Assembly (NCBI RefSeq): GCF_047495875.1
Contig: NC_092474.1
Location: 11,036,501-11,100,500, forward strand
Direction: 5' to 3'
Origin: Pithys albifrons albifrons
Taxonomy: Eukaryota; Chordata; Aves; Passeriformes; Thamnophilidae
Length of the DNA: 64,000 nt
The notes beneath the pieces are model-generated. The model did not search any database. It was not told the DNA's origin and was given only the letters and a program-made list of their open reading frames with translations. Positions 23,301-32,515 of this stretch are shown here, in pieces. Both the position numbers and the translations under genes were made by a program. Position 1 is the stretch's first letter; each line of letters begins with the position of its first letter.

Positions 23301-26300
23301 GGCTCTCCAGGCCAGGTGGAAATTGAGGTGTGCACAGCTGGTTGTGCCTGCGCTGGGGTCAGCTGTGGTTGGCAGGGGCATGTGGGCCCTACAGCCGAGG
23401 GTGAAGTTTCTGTTGCTACAGATTGAATTCATCTCATCTGCTTTCTCTTTGGATGGAATTTGTCACCTGTGTGTGGCATGTGTTCCTGCCCTGCCTGGTG
23501 GCCCCAAGCCCCTGTTCAGAGATCTCTCAACACAGTGCAGTCCTTTTCCTCCTGCTGTGCTGTGCAGGAAGCCCCGGCTTTGTCCTGGGGCTCCGGATGG
23601 TCTTTGTCTCCAAAGGCCTGTTGTCTCCTTGCAGTGCTGTGCTTTGGAGACAGTCACTGTAGCAGTTGGGTAGCAAATGTCTGCTGTGTGGCAGAGGCTC
23701 AGGACACTGGGCTGTGATGGGGCTGTTTGTGCTGCTGGCCTGGGAGAGGTTGCAAGTTATGAGGTAGCTGGGAGGAGAGAGGAAGGGAAAAGCTGTGTGT
23801 TGGGCTCCACTGGGAATCGTGGTGCATGTGAGGAGCATGTGTAAAAAAAGCTAAATTTATGTATGCCATGAGAATTTTTATACAAATGAGCAGAAACCAG
23901 GATTTGTCATGGAGTAAACCAGTCAACTGCAGGGACAAGCAGCTGCAGGACAGGGAATAGAGCTCCTCCTGTGGCTGGAAGGGCACATACTACCAAAGCT
24001 CTGAGCATTTCAGCATGTCCCTGGTCCTCTGGCTGTCCTGGCAGCACAGTGGTCGGCTGTTCACAAGTTTTATGTCTGTCTTAATCTATTCTCTTGGTAA
24101 AAGAAAACATGTTCCAGACCAGCATCTCAAGGAGGGACTTCTTTGGGTTTCTCTAAATCTGACAGTAGCTGTGGCAGTGTGAAGTCAGCTAAAATCATCT
24201 CCGTTTCCTTATTGTGGTTTGTCTGCAAAGTCAGCTGTGATGGCCAAGGAGAACATACGCTTTGTTTTTAAGTTGTGAACCTTAGTAAAACATTTGTCCC
24301 TCTCCTCTGGGAAGCCTTTCCAAGCCTTGTGTGCTGTGGTGGTGTGAGTTTCAGAAAAGGCCAGACAAATACCTGACTCCCCTTCCTGCTCCCCTGCACT
24401 TCCAGGTCTGACAATAGACGTGGCAGCCCTGTCTGCTGGGGATGCACTGCCCTCTCTGTAGGTAAACAGCAGGCAACTGGAAGGGAGTAATTTCCTTCCT
24501 GCTTCCACTTGCTTAGCTCAGGCATGGGCTGAGAGCCACCTGAGGGGCCAAGGGGACTTGACAAACAGATATGCAGAAGGTGGTGCAAAGGGAGAAGATT
24601 CTCTAGCTGAAAGGGAGGTGAGAAGAGCATCTGTATCAGAGGAGGCAGAACTGAGAGCAACAGCAGAGGAATGGAGAGAGGTCAAGGGGAAGGGGCCCTC
24701 TGGATGGCGTCTGCCTTGTCAGCTGGCCAGGAACTGATGAGGTAAAGGGAGATTTTTGGCAGAGGCTTAGAGAGTACTGTTCTGACTGCCTGGGATGTGC
24801 TGGTGACTTGTGCTGTATGTGCAGTGAAGGAAAATCCAGTCCCCAGTGCACAGCTCTGCTGTTAACACATCCCAAGGTCTCTGCATGTCTCTGCATGGGC
24901 AGAATATGTGTGTACTCGATCCTGGCTCTCACTGTCTTCTTCAGAGAGCGTAGCTGGCTCCTGGCAACCTCCTGTCTCTGCAGAAGAGCCACTGGCAGCA
25001 ACAGCAGGCATTCACCTGGTAAGCACAGCAGCACTCACAGTCTTTTGTTTTCTCTTCCCTGCAGTTCATGGCGCAGGGGAAGGCTGGGAGCGGCTCCCCT
25101 CCATCCACAGCCTCCAAGCCTGGCAGTCAGCTGGACACCATGCTGGGAAGTCTCCAGTCTGACCTGAACAAACTGGGTGTAGCTACAGTTGCCAAAGGTG
25201 TCTGCGGAGCCTGCAAGAAGCCGATTGCTGGGCAGGTGAGTGGAAGGTGCTGTCTCATTGCTGAACCTTGGGCTGCAGCTGGGAGTAATGGGGAGGGCTG
25301 TTTCGTGAGGCTGGATAGACTGGAGATGCTGGAGAAACTGAAGTACTCTATTTATCCACTGGCTAGGTACGCTGTAAGCTCCTCCAGTGACCTCTACCCT
25401 GCCCCTGAGGGACTGCCCTCTCCTGAGATGATAGGTAATTCAGTTTTCATGCTACCCCAGTCCAGGGCTCACTTGAGTAGTAGAACTTGTCATTCTTGCT
25501 GATCTCCAGCTGGTATCTTGTCATGTGGTCTAAGGGAGAGGGAGATAGAGTTGTTCTTCATAATTTATCTTCCCAACAGGTAGTTACAGCCATGGGGAAG
25601 ACCTGGCACCCTGAGCACTTCGTCTGCACCCACTGCCAGGAGGAGATCGGGTCTCGCAATTTCTTTGAGCGGGATGGGCAGCCCTACTGCGAGAAGGACT
25701 ATCACAACCTCTTCTCCCCTCGCTGCTACTACTGCAATGGGCCCATCCTGGATGTGAGTTCCGTGGGGGGTTCAGGGTGCTGGCAAGGTGCTGCAGGCCT
25801 GGGGGTTATTTCACCCATGTGTCGTGGGTAGAAAATTTTGCTTTGGGATTTCTGTATTGCCTTTGTCCTTGCTTTGAAAGGGAAGCAATGTGGCCCAGTC
25901 AAATTCTTACACTAGTGAGAGGAGTTAGTTCCTCTTACCTTTATTGAAGCTCCTTCAGAACCCACATCGACTCCTCAGCATTTGTGTGTTGGTAGCCTGT
26001 GGGAACAGGCACCAGTGCTAGTCCTGAGGGCTGCACAGGGCCCTGTGTAAGGGAGGAGCCACTGCCTAAGAGCCTTTTAGGGTAAAAAAAGTGTGCTGTG
26101 GGGAAAGCCTGACCGAGCCAGAGGCAGGGGTGAATCGACTCAGCTCTCTAAAGGACAGTCTATTTTAATGCTTGCTCTTGTCAGCACCAGCATTAATGTG
26201 TTCTCCCCTCCCTCCAAGTCCGCCTTACCTCCAAGCTGAAACCATCATTTAAATGACTTGTACTTTATCTCTTCTTCTGAACAGAAAGTGGTGACGGCTC

Positions 26301-29011
26301 TGGACAGGACATGGCACCCTGAACACTTCTTCTGTGCCCAGTGTGGAGCTTTCTTTGGACCTGAAGGTACTGCTGGTTTATGCAAGAGAAACAATCTCCC
26401 TACACTGCAGACAAGGGTGTAAGGCAGAGCTGCTACTGGGGACAGTCTGAGGGGACAGGGGAACTACTGGAGTTTGAAAGGCTGTAGCTGTTTATGGGGG
26501 AAGATGCTACCAGTAATCCTCTCCTCCTCAGAGAGGAGTGCATATGCTGGGATGGGAGGGGAACAGAGCAAGGAACCTGCTGTGTGTGTTAGCAGGGGGA
26601 AGGATGATCCCACCCACAGGGGTTACCCTGCACAGCTTCTGTGGCCACAGGTGAGGATCAGGAGCTGATCCCTTCTGTCCTCTCCTTTGGCAGGATTTCA
26701 TGAGAAGGATGGCAAAGCCTATTGCCGCAAGGACTACTTTGATATGTTTGCTCCCAAGTGTGGAGGCTGTGCCCGGGCCATCCTGGAAAACTACATCTCT
26801 GCCTTGAACACCCTGTGGCATCCTGAGTGCTTTGTCTGTCGGGTAAGAAATCCAAGGCCCTTTGTGTGACCCCTCTCTTTTCCACCCTGCAGGCATCTGG
26901 AAAAGGTGTCTCTGGGGTAGTGAAGGGCAGCCACTCCCACGAGATAAAAACATGTCAGCAGCCAAACACCTTCTTGTTCCTCTGCCTGTTTACACTGAAC
27001 TTTTGAGTTGCCTTTCTCTTTCTGCTCCCAGCTGCAGTTATGGGCTTCTGCAGCAGCTCACAGATAAACAGAGACAAGTTCTGTGACCTTTAAATAATTA
27101 TAAGCTAAGCTTCTCTCTGAGCACTTGCCTCAGCGATCAGATTTTGAGGATCTTCCTCCCATGGTCCATCTGACAATGTAAACTAATGAGACTGACCTTG
27201 TTCAGACAAACATAGAAAACAGTGAAATAGTGGCAGGCTCCTTACAACAGGCACAATAAACAGGAATACTGCAGATTAAATGCTTGGCACTCTTTCAGAG
27301 AGCATTGCAAATATTAACTCTTAAAGGCCCCAAGAGATGAACCCAATCAGCCAGTGTTTCCTATAGTGAGAAAGAAGGACAGAAACCTGATCAGGCAGCC
27401 AGAACCACAAGCTGCTGATTCCTGGTGTGATGCTCAGCGCTGACTGTGACTGTGCTGTTGGGACTGTCTGTGGCTCCTGCAGTGGTGTGCAGAGGGTGGA
27501 GGCAGAAGCTGTGCCTTTTTGGGCAGAAACTGAGACACTATCAGGCTGCTTTCCTTTCCCCCTGCTGCCACACTGCCTGAATTAGCAGGGCCAGCATGGA
27601 TGTCTTCCAGGACACTAGATGTGATTGTCTTCCTGTTTTTCCTAAATCAGAGCAAACTTTTCAGCTGTTCCACTGACTGAGGGAAGAGACTGTTTATTGA
27701 ACTAATTGTCAGCATTAGTAAAGTCTTGGACTCACTGCAGGCAAACTGTATTCATCCTGTTAATGTGAGTATTTAACAGCTCTGCCTGCTGTTTGCTGGG
27801 GTCCAGCTGTGTGTCACAGTCAGTGTCCTCCCTGGGAAAGAGGACAGCAAAACCAGGATTCTGAAAACATGGCTTCTCCTTCAGGCCTTGCTGCTGATAT
27901 ATTGACAAATCTGGCAGCATCCTTGACTCTGTCCCACACTGTGCTGCCTCAGTTTCCCACTCATACAAGGAGGGGAGTCTCCCCAGTCTGGTGGGTGTGG
28001 TGGGTTCTTCTATTGCAAGTTCTATTGCAAGTTCTATTGCAAGCTGCCTGACACGGAGGGGGAGAAGCTCTGGACACTAATTAGCACGTAGCTGGTGTGT
28101 CCTCTTTTATCTGTTCAAAATCATGAGCACTGTAGAACAAACAGTTTCTCCCAGCAGTGATCCGTGTGTAACTGGTGGGGACGTTTCAGGCTGGACAATC
28201 CTTTGCAGAGTGTCCCTGCCTAATGCCAGCAATTGTGGAGAGGTCACTTGTGAAGATTAATTGTGCCTCATTTTCTCAGCTGGAACCAGTCCCATTTTCA
28301 TCAGGATTCGGCCGCATGAAAGCCTTTGTTGGTCCCTCCTTCTGCCTGCTCTTGTGGGGAAGCTGGAATGAGAAAAAACCCAACAGAGGGAAAAGTGCAG
28401 CAGTGTTCCCACCTCAGAGGAAGGAGTGTTCTCCTTTCTCTTGGCTGACACATCTGGTAGCTCATCCATAGTATTTTCTTGGTAGAAGTGAAGCTAGCTG
28501 GGGCAAGGAGCTGGTTAATTCCCTTGCTTGTGCCTGTACCTTTCCATCTCTCAGCCTTTTCTTGGAAACTCTTCTCGGTGGACAGAGTTTGGCTCTGGAC
28601 AACAGGACGATGCTGGAAGGCAGCAGTTCCCCTGCCCACAGGACAACTGGGCTGTGCCATGGAGCAGAGGTGGCTTATGGAGCTGCCCCTCCCCTCACCC
28701 CCAGCTTCTCACTCAGCCTGTGCCCTCTGTTTGTCCTCCTGCAGGAATGTTTCACCCCGTTCGTCAACGGCAGCTTCTTCGAGCACGACGGGCAGCCCTA
28801 CTGCGAGGTGCACTACCACGAGCGCCGCGGCTCCCTCTGCTCCGGGTGCCAGAAGCCCATCACAGGACGCTGCATCACTGCCATGAGCAAGAAATTCCAC
28901 CCCGAACACTTTGTCTGTGCCTTCTGCCTCAAGCAGCTCAACAAAGGAACCTTCAAAGAGCAGAACGACAAGCCCTACTGCCAGAACTGCTTCCTCAAGC
29001 TCTTCTGTTAG
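11099..29011 (+). CDS. PXN: PXN (paxillin), spliced CDS lacking only its first exon
   Basis: Paxillin is a cytoplasmic focal-adhesion scaffold that links integrin signalling to FAK, vinculin, GIT/PIX and the actin cytoskeleton. Constitutive coding exons: 11099-11325, 11816-11931, 13730-13869, 14211-14412, 14962-15097, 25065-25235, 25580-25753, 26285-26366, 26694-26842 and 28745-29011 (TAG stop 29009-29011). All have AG/GT borders and compatible phases. They sum to 1664 nt; with the 13 nt expected from exon 1 this gives about 558 residues, the usual length of the alpha form. The N-terminal half carries LD motifs 1-5 and the FAK/Src sites Tyr31 and Tyr118. The C-terminal half has four LIM zinc domains ending in the family's characteristic LKLFC. 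The first exon (M-D-D-L and one base of D5) was searched for and not seen, so the left boundary is where coding becomes visible, not the start of the gene. Identity is very sure. Confidence 0.97.
11816..11931 (+). CDS. PXN: PXN exon 3: Ser-rich linker with Tyr118
   Basis: The acceptor is ttccacag and the donor is acag|gtatct, splitting a Ser codon (ag|t). The exon encodes a Ser/Pro-rich linker and the EEEHVY segment that holds Tyr118, a FAK/Src phosphorylation and Crk-binding site. The sequence continues open past the donor for a few codons to a stop, but only the spliced form restores the family motif HVYSFPNKQ. Confidence 0.95.
13730..13869 (+). CDS. PXN: PXN exon 4: LD2
   Basis: The acceptor is tatctttag and the donor is gcag|gtatgg. 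The exon encodes [12 protein letters not shown] and then the LD2 helix ([16 protein letters not shown]), a main FAK FAT-domain and vinculin docking helix. The LDxLLxxL pattern is intact. Confidence 0.96.
14211..14412 (+). CDS. PXN: PXN exon 5: linker and LD3
   Basis: The acceptor is tttgctcag and the donor is cagt|gtgagt, splitting a Val codon. The exon encodes a Gly/Ser-rich linker, the basic KEKPKRNG patch, and LD3 ([11 protein letters not shown]). Phases on both sides agree with exons 4 and 6. Confidence 0.95.
14701..14723. repeat. (GT)n microsatellite
   Basis: An uninterrupted GT run in the PXN intron between the LD3 and LD4 exons. It is followed by two similar copies of a tgcacac...gggcagagaggcag segment (14721-14790), suggesting local duplication. 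Confidence 0.9.
14962..15097 (+). CDS. PXN: PXN exon 6: LD4
   Basis: The acceptor is ctggccag and the donor is ttcaag|gtaccc, ending exactly on a codon boundary after LSDFK. The exon encodes the Gln-rich linker (SQQQTRIS) and LD4 ([15 protein letters not shown]), which binds FAK and GIT1. Lys at the exon end corresponds to human Lys277, the junction where the mammalian beta and gamma inserts are spliced in. This matters for the cassette exons downstream. Confidence 0.96.
19307..20071 (+). CDS. PXN: PXN candidate cassette exon A (255 codons, LD4-LD5 insert)
   Basis: The acceptor is cctttttgcag; the preferred donor is caggag|gtaaag at 20071/20072, giving 765 nt with phase 0 at both ends. It can therefore be inserted after LD4 without changing frame. 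The frame stays open to a stop at 20336-20338. Two other good donors (after 20105 and 20165) would leave phase 1, so the 3' edge is uncertain. The product is Ser/Pro-rich and looks disordered, except for an LD-like helix, [11 protein letters not shown], at 19898-19930. It is placed in PXN because it lies in the LD4-LD5 intron, matches phase, and has an open frame far longer than chance in this composition. Expression is inferred, not shown. Confidence 0.7.
21122..21388 (+). CDS. PXN: PXN candidate cassette exon B (89 codons)
   Basis: The acceptor is ttgtcctttag and the donor is gagaag|gtagaa, giving 267 nt, phase 0 to phase 0. The product starts with a basic segment ([10 protein letters not shown]), then SRDPSPRRK, then a predicted amphipathic, charged helix ([14 protein letters not shown] followed by AEQEQEEW) and AWLTEGVIV. 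The dense, ordered-looking composition is unlike random intron translation, which supports a real exon. I do not recognise the domain by name. The alternative donor at 21380 (cagcaa|gtagag) is only nine bases earlier, would shorten the exon by three codons, and is also phase 0. Confidence 0.72.
21925..22350 (+). CDS. PXN: PXN candidate cassette exon C (142 codons)
   Basis: The acceptor is gtctttctag and the donor is ctctg|gtttgt (weak), giving 426 nt, phase 0 to phase 0. The product is a Pro/Ser/Ala-rich low-complexity stretch, then an acidic patch ([10 protein letters not shown]), and finally [10 protein letters not shown], which resembles a dynein light chain LC8 docking site. The frame closes a few codons after the proposed donor. 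Coding potential and phase are good; the donor is the weak point. Confidence 0.65.
22914..23033 (+). CDS. Possible PXN cassette exon D (40 codons, weak)
   Basis: There is a clear acceptor (actttccag) and an open, proline- and alanine-rich frame starting [10 protein letters not shown]. The only donor that keeps phase 0 is tggtca|gtgtgt, which is poor. Another GT at 23018 would leave phase 2. It is listed because it continues the run of phase-0 segments in this intron. It could equally be chance. Confidence 0.3.
24945..25018 (+). CDS. Possible PXN cassette exon E with tandem AGAG acceptor
   Basis: The acceptor tract ctgtcttcttcag is followed by a second AG two bases later, and the donor cacctg|gtaagc is strong. 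Using the second AG (exon from 24947) gives 72 nt, exactly 24 codons in phase 0 (starts SVAGSWQPP). Using the first AG gives phase 1. It ends only 46 bases before the LD5 exon. No homology is recognised. Confidence 0.35.
25065..25235 (+). CDS. PXN: PXN LD5 exon and start of LIM1
   Basis: The acceptor is cttccctgcag and the donor is gggcag|gtgagt: 171 nt, phase 0 at both ends. It begins FMAQGK (human Phe278), carries LD5 ([17 protein letters not shown]), then [13 protein letters not shown], which supplies the first Cys pair of LIM1. Human and chicken paxillin are nearly identical here. Confidence 0.97.
25580..26842 (+). CDS. PXN: PXN LIM1-LIM3 exons
   Basis: Three exons: 25580-25753 ([14 protein letters not shown] to GPILD: rest of LIM1 and start of LIM2), 26285-26366 ([16 protein letters not shown], middle of LIM2) and 26694-26842 (end of LIM2 through most of LIM3, ending FVCR). 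Each shows the LIM pattern C-x2-C...H-x2-C...C-x2-C with a WHPEHF-type core (WHPECF in LIM3). LIM2/LIM3 drive focal-adhesion targeting and PTP-PEST binding in the family. Phases 0, 1 and 0 agree across junctions. Confidence 0.97.
27925..28000 (+). mobile_element. Possible third MIR relic
   Basis: Only the ctgcctcagtttccca core and a weak purine-rich continuation are visible. It could be chance. Confidence 0.3.
28008..28043. repeat. Three tandem copies of a 12-bp unit
   Basis: The unit ttctattgcaag is repeated exactly three times within the last long PXN intron. Confidence 0.95.
28745..29011 (+). CDS. PXN: PXN terminal coding exon: end of LIM3, LIM4, stop
   Basis: The acceptor is gtcctcctgcag. 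The exon encodes [17 protein letters not shown], the LIM3-LIM4 linker and all of LIM4, ending CFLKLFC and TAG at 29009-29011. It is noticeably GC-rich compared with neighbouring introns. The long open frame on the opposite strand over this exon is a codon-bias shadow. Confidence 0.97.
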   Translation, partial: ECFTPFVNGSFFEHDGQPYCEVHYHERRGSLCSGCQKPITGRCITAMSKKFHPEHFVCAFCLKQLNKGTFKEQNDKPYCQNCFLKLFC

Positions 29012-30640
29012 AGGCACATTGATGGGCGCTAAAGCATCTTTCTGCCACCCCCTTGGCAGTTCTGTCTCTGAACCATTACTGTGATTTAGGAACCTTACCA
29101 GGCAGGGGAGAAGGGGGTGGGGGGTGGGGAGTGCTTTCTGCTGCTGTGAAGAGGCAGCAGATCCAGAGATGAGACGGACCATTAAACTGGAAACGCCCTT
29201 GCTGTGTCTCAGTAGAGAGAGGCCGAGATCCCTCAGTATGTGTGTCTGTGTGTGACTGACAGCTGAGCTTAGCTCGAGGGCTCCAGCAGGGAGGTTTTCC
29301 CAGCCCCCTCCTGGCAGCAGGAGCCTTTGCCAGTACATTTCAGCCTGTGTCAGCATCCTGAGCAAATCAAGACACTTGCAGACAACATAGCCCTCTGCTT
29401 TGACACCTCCTTCTCAGGCTTTTTTGTGCAGGGTGAGTGACAGTCCAGCGAGGGCACTCTGTGACCTCAGTGCCACCCTGTCTCTGCTCACAGGGCCACA
29501 CTGTGTGTGTGACTTGCTGAGACCAGAGCATCAGCACAGGCAGCCAACACCCTGCAAGGGTCTCTCCAGTTCCATTACACTGTAAGGAGATAATACCACT
29601 TTATACCACTTACTTTTTTTCTTTTAATTAAGAGGAATCACGATGTTACTGTGTGGGGTGGGTTTTTTTTCCCCTAGTTTGTTATGCCTTTTCTTGATCA
29701 CTTTTCTCAGCACGCTGGAGCAGGAGGTGGGGTCCCTTGGCACCCATGTGTGCTCCTTGTGGGAACTTCCCATGCCAGGCATTTCCATCCAGGCCAGCTC
29801 AGGGCATCTGCTCCCCTTGCCTGCTGCTCCTGGGAGACAGAAAGAGGCATCATCCCTTCTTTACATGCAGGTGCCGAGAGGTCAGAGCAGCCTTTTTCAT
29901 CCATCCCTGTTAGGAGCGAGTGTGATGTGTGTCTGTTTATCTGGCCTGAAACTATCACAAGAGTGGGGAGAAGTGGAGAGGGTTAAGAAGCCAGGAGAAA
30001 AAAAAAATCCTAAATTTCTATCCTTTCTTCGTCTTTGCTAATGAGACCTTGTCAGCCCCTTGGTGTTTCCCTTTTCTGTGCTCTTGTTAAACATGTTCTA
30101 CCGAGAGATGCTACAGCAATAACCTTTTATATTGACTGTTCCTGGTATAACAAGTCCCATGGGTCAGGTGTGTGTGACACACTTGGAGTTTTACTATCAA
30201 AATGAATACTGTATCCTGTCTTTGATAAGAACTGTAGATTTCTACACTGATTTTGAATTCATATCTAATTTACTTTTAATCCTCTTATACAGAAATTGGT
30301 TTTGAAGTGATTTTAAGAAAGCAACTTTTATATATCAAGCTGTGCTGTTCTAGGCAGTGTGCCAGTTGTGCTGGCTTACTGCATCTATAACCTCAATGCT
30401 TTGTAAAGCCAAACTAACATTCAATATTTCCTTTTATTGCGGGTTGGGAGGGGCTGGAATCTATGGGGGAGGGAATGTGACTTGTTATTTTTTTTCCCTA
30501 GCACAGGCAGGTGAACTGTGAATAGCTTTTTTTTTTAATCTGTTCTTCTGGGTCACCTAAAAGTATAGGTTTTGTTCTATTGTAACCTGTAAACTGCTGT
30601 ATTTGAATCACTTGCCTTTCTCCCAAAGCCCAGCTTCCAG
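29012..30640 (+). other. PXN: PXN 3' UTR region (extent uncertain)
   Basis: No coding exon is seen. An ATTAAA at 29181-29186 followed by GT-rich DNA (from about 29238) could be a proximal poly(A) site, giving a very short 3' UTR. No canonical AATAAA occurs in the next 1.5 kb, where the sequence is AT-richer with T-runs (around 29665, 30488, 30528) typical of 3' UTRs. A G-run cluster lies at 29105-29130. Confidence 0.45.
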
Positions 30641-30799
30641 GATATTTGGGTTGAGTCTTAGTATGATGCTGTGGGGGAGCAGCTCAGACCTTCGCCCTCT
30701 GTTTCTCCTCTTCAGACACCTGAAATCAGAGCAGTGTAAGTTGGGGAAGAGGCTCCTTTTGTCCTGTGGAAGAGAGGTCTTGTGAGTGAGGAGAAACTG

Positions 30800-30965
30800 G
30801 GAGACAGACTCTGTTCCTGACTAGCTGTGTAACTTAGGGCCAGTCACTAAACCTTTCCGTGCCTCAGTTTCCCCATCTGTAAAATGGGGGCAGTTTAGCC
30901 TGGATGTGTGAGGTCATTGTGAGGCTTAGCTTGTGTTTCCAAAGCACTTTTAGGTCTCTGGCTGG
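30800..30965 (+). mobile_element. MIR-type SINE relic
   Basis: The segment contains the MIR core in order: actagctgtgtaactt, a ccagtcactaaacct segment, tgcctcagtttccccatc, tgtaaaatggggg, then a gtcattgtgaggctta segment and caaagcactttt. This is the forward-strand core-to-3' part of the ancient amniote MIR family. Preservation is good for an element this old, which may reflect its position in or near the PXN 3' UTR. Confidence 0.85.
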
Positions 30966-31187
30966 AGGGTGCTATGGAGGGGGAAGTGCTGCTCTGAAAT
31001 TCCCGGTGCTGTTCCGTGGTACCAGCCCAGGGAGCAGTGTGTGGAATTCCTGCTCCAGAGTGCCACAGCACTGGGACCAGCGGCATCTGGTTGTGCTTTG
31101 CAGCTTGGCGGGTGCATGAGGGGCCCAGGGGGGGCTGTGTCAGACACCAGCCCAGCCCTGGGCTGGAATCCATGGGTCACTGTCCCA

Positions 31188-31276
31188 CTGCACTGCCCTG
31201 CTCGGGTCACTGAAACTGTGCCACTCGTCATGGTGCTGCACTGCCCTGCTTGGGTCACTGAAACTGTGCCACTCGT
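31188..31276. repeat. Two 41-bp copies at 48-bp spacing
   Basis: Copies at 31188-31228 and 31236-31276 differ at one base and start ctgcactgccctgct. This is intergenic DNA between PXN and RPLP0. Confidence 0.9.
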
Positions 31277-31549
31277 GTCCCCTGCAACTGAACCTCAGTG
31301 TGTGGGTGTGAGGCCAAAGGCAGGTGTGGGAGCACTGGAGCTGTGTCAGCGGGGCTGAGCGTAGCTCTGGGAGAGTTCAGGAGGCCACAGTCCTTATGCG
31401 TTTGCCTTTCCATCTGTGAAGTCAATTTGACTTAAATGGATGTTCCGAAGCTGTGTGTGTTTATCTCGCTGAGAAGGTCAGTCCTTGGTGCTGCTGAGAG
31501 GACACACAGCTTTGTGCCCGAGTGTCAGAAAGGAGGGAGATGTTTCTGG

Positions 31550-31660
31550 CACTACCACTTCGTGTGTGCCACCTGCAAACTGTAACCGCGTGCCTCAGTT
31601 TCCCCGTGCGGGGAGTCTCTGACCTACCTCACTGCTCGTTGTGTCAGTCGGGGCTCGGCT
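31550..31660 (+). mobile_element. Second, decayed MIR-type SINE relic
   Basis: It has tgcctcagtttccccgtg followed by gacctacctcac and gctcgttgtg, in the same order as the MIR core and downstream region. The 5' part is not recognisable. It lies about 0.6 kb from the better copy. Confidence 0.6.
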
Positions 31661-31881
31661 GCCCGCGGAGCTCCCCGGAGGGTGGACACGCTCAGCTCTG
31701 CCCTGGCTGGAGCCTGATGCGCTGCCATCCCACACCGCTGCTGCTGTGCCCAACAGCGGGTGGTGCGGCTGCTGCCACCGCCGCGTCCGAAATGCCTGTT
31801 CAGGCCACGCAGCTGCAGTGTTAGGCACTGGGGCTGGAGGGGTGCCCAGCCCCGGGCAGGGGCGGGCCGGGGGCTGTGCTG

Positions 31882-32265
31882 GGAGCTCGGCAGGGTCTGT
31901 GTGTGCAGCCCCGGGGGCTCGGCAGGGTCTGTGTGTGCAGCCCCGGGAGCTGAGGAGGGTCTGTGTGTGCAGCCCCGGGAGCTGAGGAGGGTCTGTGTGT
32001 GCAGCCCCGGGAGCTGAGGAGGGTCTGTGTGTGCAGCCCCGGGGGCTCGACAGGGTCTGTGTGTGCAGCCCCGGGGGCTCGGCAGGGTCTGTGTGTGCAG
32101 CCCCGGGAGCTGAGGAGGGTCTGTGTGTGCAGCCCCGGGGGCTCGGCAGGGTCTGTGTGTGCAACCCCGGGAGCTGAGGAGGGTCTGTGTGTGCAGCCCC
32201 GGGAGCTGAGGAGGGTCTGTGTGTGCAGCCCCGGGGGCTCGGCAGGGTCTGTGTGTGCAGCCCCC
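31882..32265. repeat. 32-bp minisatellite, 12 copies
   Basis: The motif gtctgtgtgtgca recurs at 31895, 31927, 31959, 31991, 32023, 32055, 32087, 32119, 32151, 32183, 32215 and 32247, an exact 32-bp period. Two unit types are interspersed: one with gggggctcggcagg and one with gggagctgaggagg. The array is GC-rich and lies about 0.4 kb upstream of the RPLP0 TATA box. Because 32 is not a multiple of three, several frames stay open through it on both strands; these are not genes. Confidence 0.97.
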
Positions 32266-32515
32266 GGCCCGGCAATGCTCCGGGTCGGTGCTCACGCCAC
32301 GTCCAGGCTGGGCTGGGGGAAGCTCCGCTGAGTCGACAATTATTTGGGTTTGGTTTTTTTTTTTCCGCCCATGTAAACTTCTAACTCTGCTTTCTATTTT
32401 TTCCCATTCAAACCTGTCGCAGTTACGCCAATAAACTCGTTACGGTTACTCTCTCGCTGTGTCGCGATTGTTTCCGCCCCGCGGAGGGGGGTGGGGGGAA
32501 CACGCGCTCCTCCCG

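Larger units (their letters stand above)
15098..25064 (+). other. PXN LD4-LD5 intron outside the cassette exons
   Basis: This ~10 kb interval is one intron in the alpha-type transcript. The stretch 15098-19306 shows no exon I can support. The parts between candidate cassettes (20072-21121, 21389-21924, 22351-22913, 23034-24944) carry only short, unconvincing frames. An acceptor-like site at 23421 opens a Cys-rich frame to 23673, which I do not accept as an exon. Confidence 0.5.
26843..28744 (+). other. PXN intron between LIM3 exons
   Basis: This 1.9 kb intron has no coding signal. It contains a three-copy 12-bp tandem repeat at 28008-28043 and a short segment around 27940-27965 with the ctgcctcagtttccca core typical of MIR SINEs. 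Confidence 0.6.

Noticed and set aside
23422..23673. Possible further PXN exon after acceptor ttgctacag
   Set aside because: The frame is Cys-rich and irregular, and no donor gives a compatible phase.
28709..29365. 218-codon antisense frame opposite the last PXN exon
   Set aside because: It is a shadow of the GC-rich LIM3/LIM4 coding exon on the other strand, with no recognisable domain.
31882..32265. CRISPR-like array
   Set aside because: Units are contiguous with no unique spacers, and the DNA is a vertebrate nuclear genome; it is a minisatellite.
31595..32331. Several repetitive open frames on both strands (CAAPGAEEGL-type and HTQTLPSPRG-type proteins)
   Set aside because: They are translations of the 32-bp minisatellite, which by chance has no stops in several frames; there is no splice or start context.
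32430..32435. AATAAA as the PXN poly(A) signal
   Set aside because: It lies 3.4 kb past the stop, beyond the VNTR and next to the RPLP0 promoter; a chance match is more likely.
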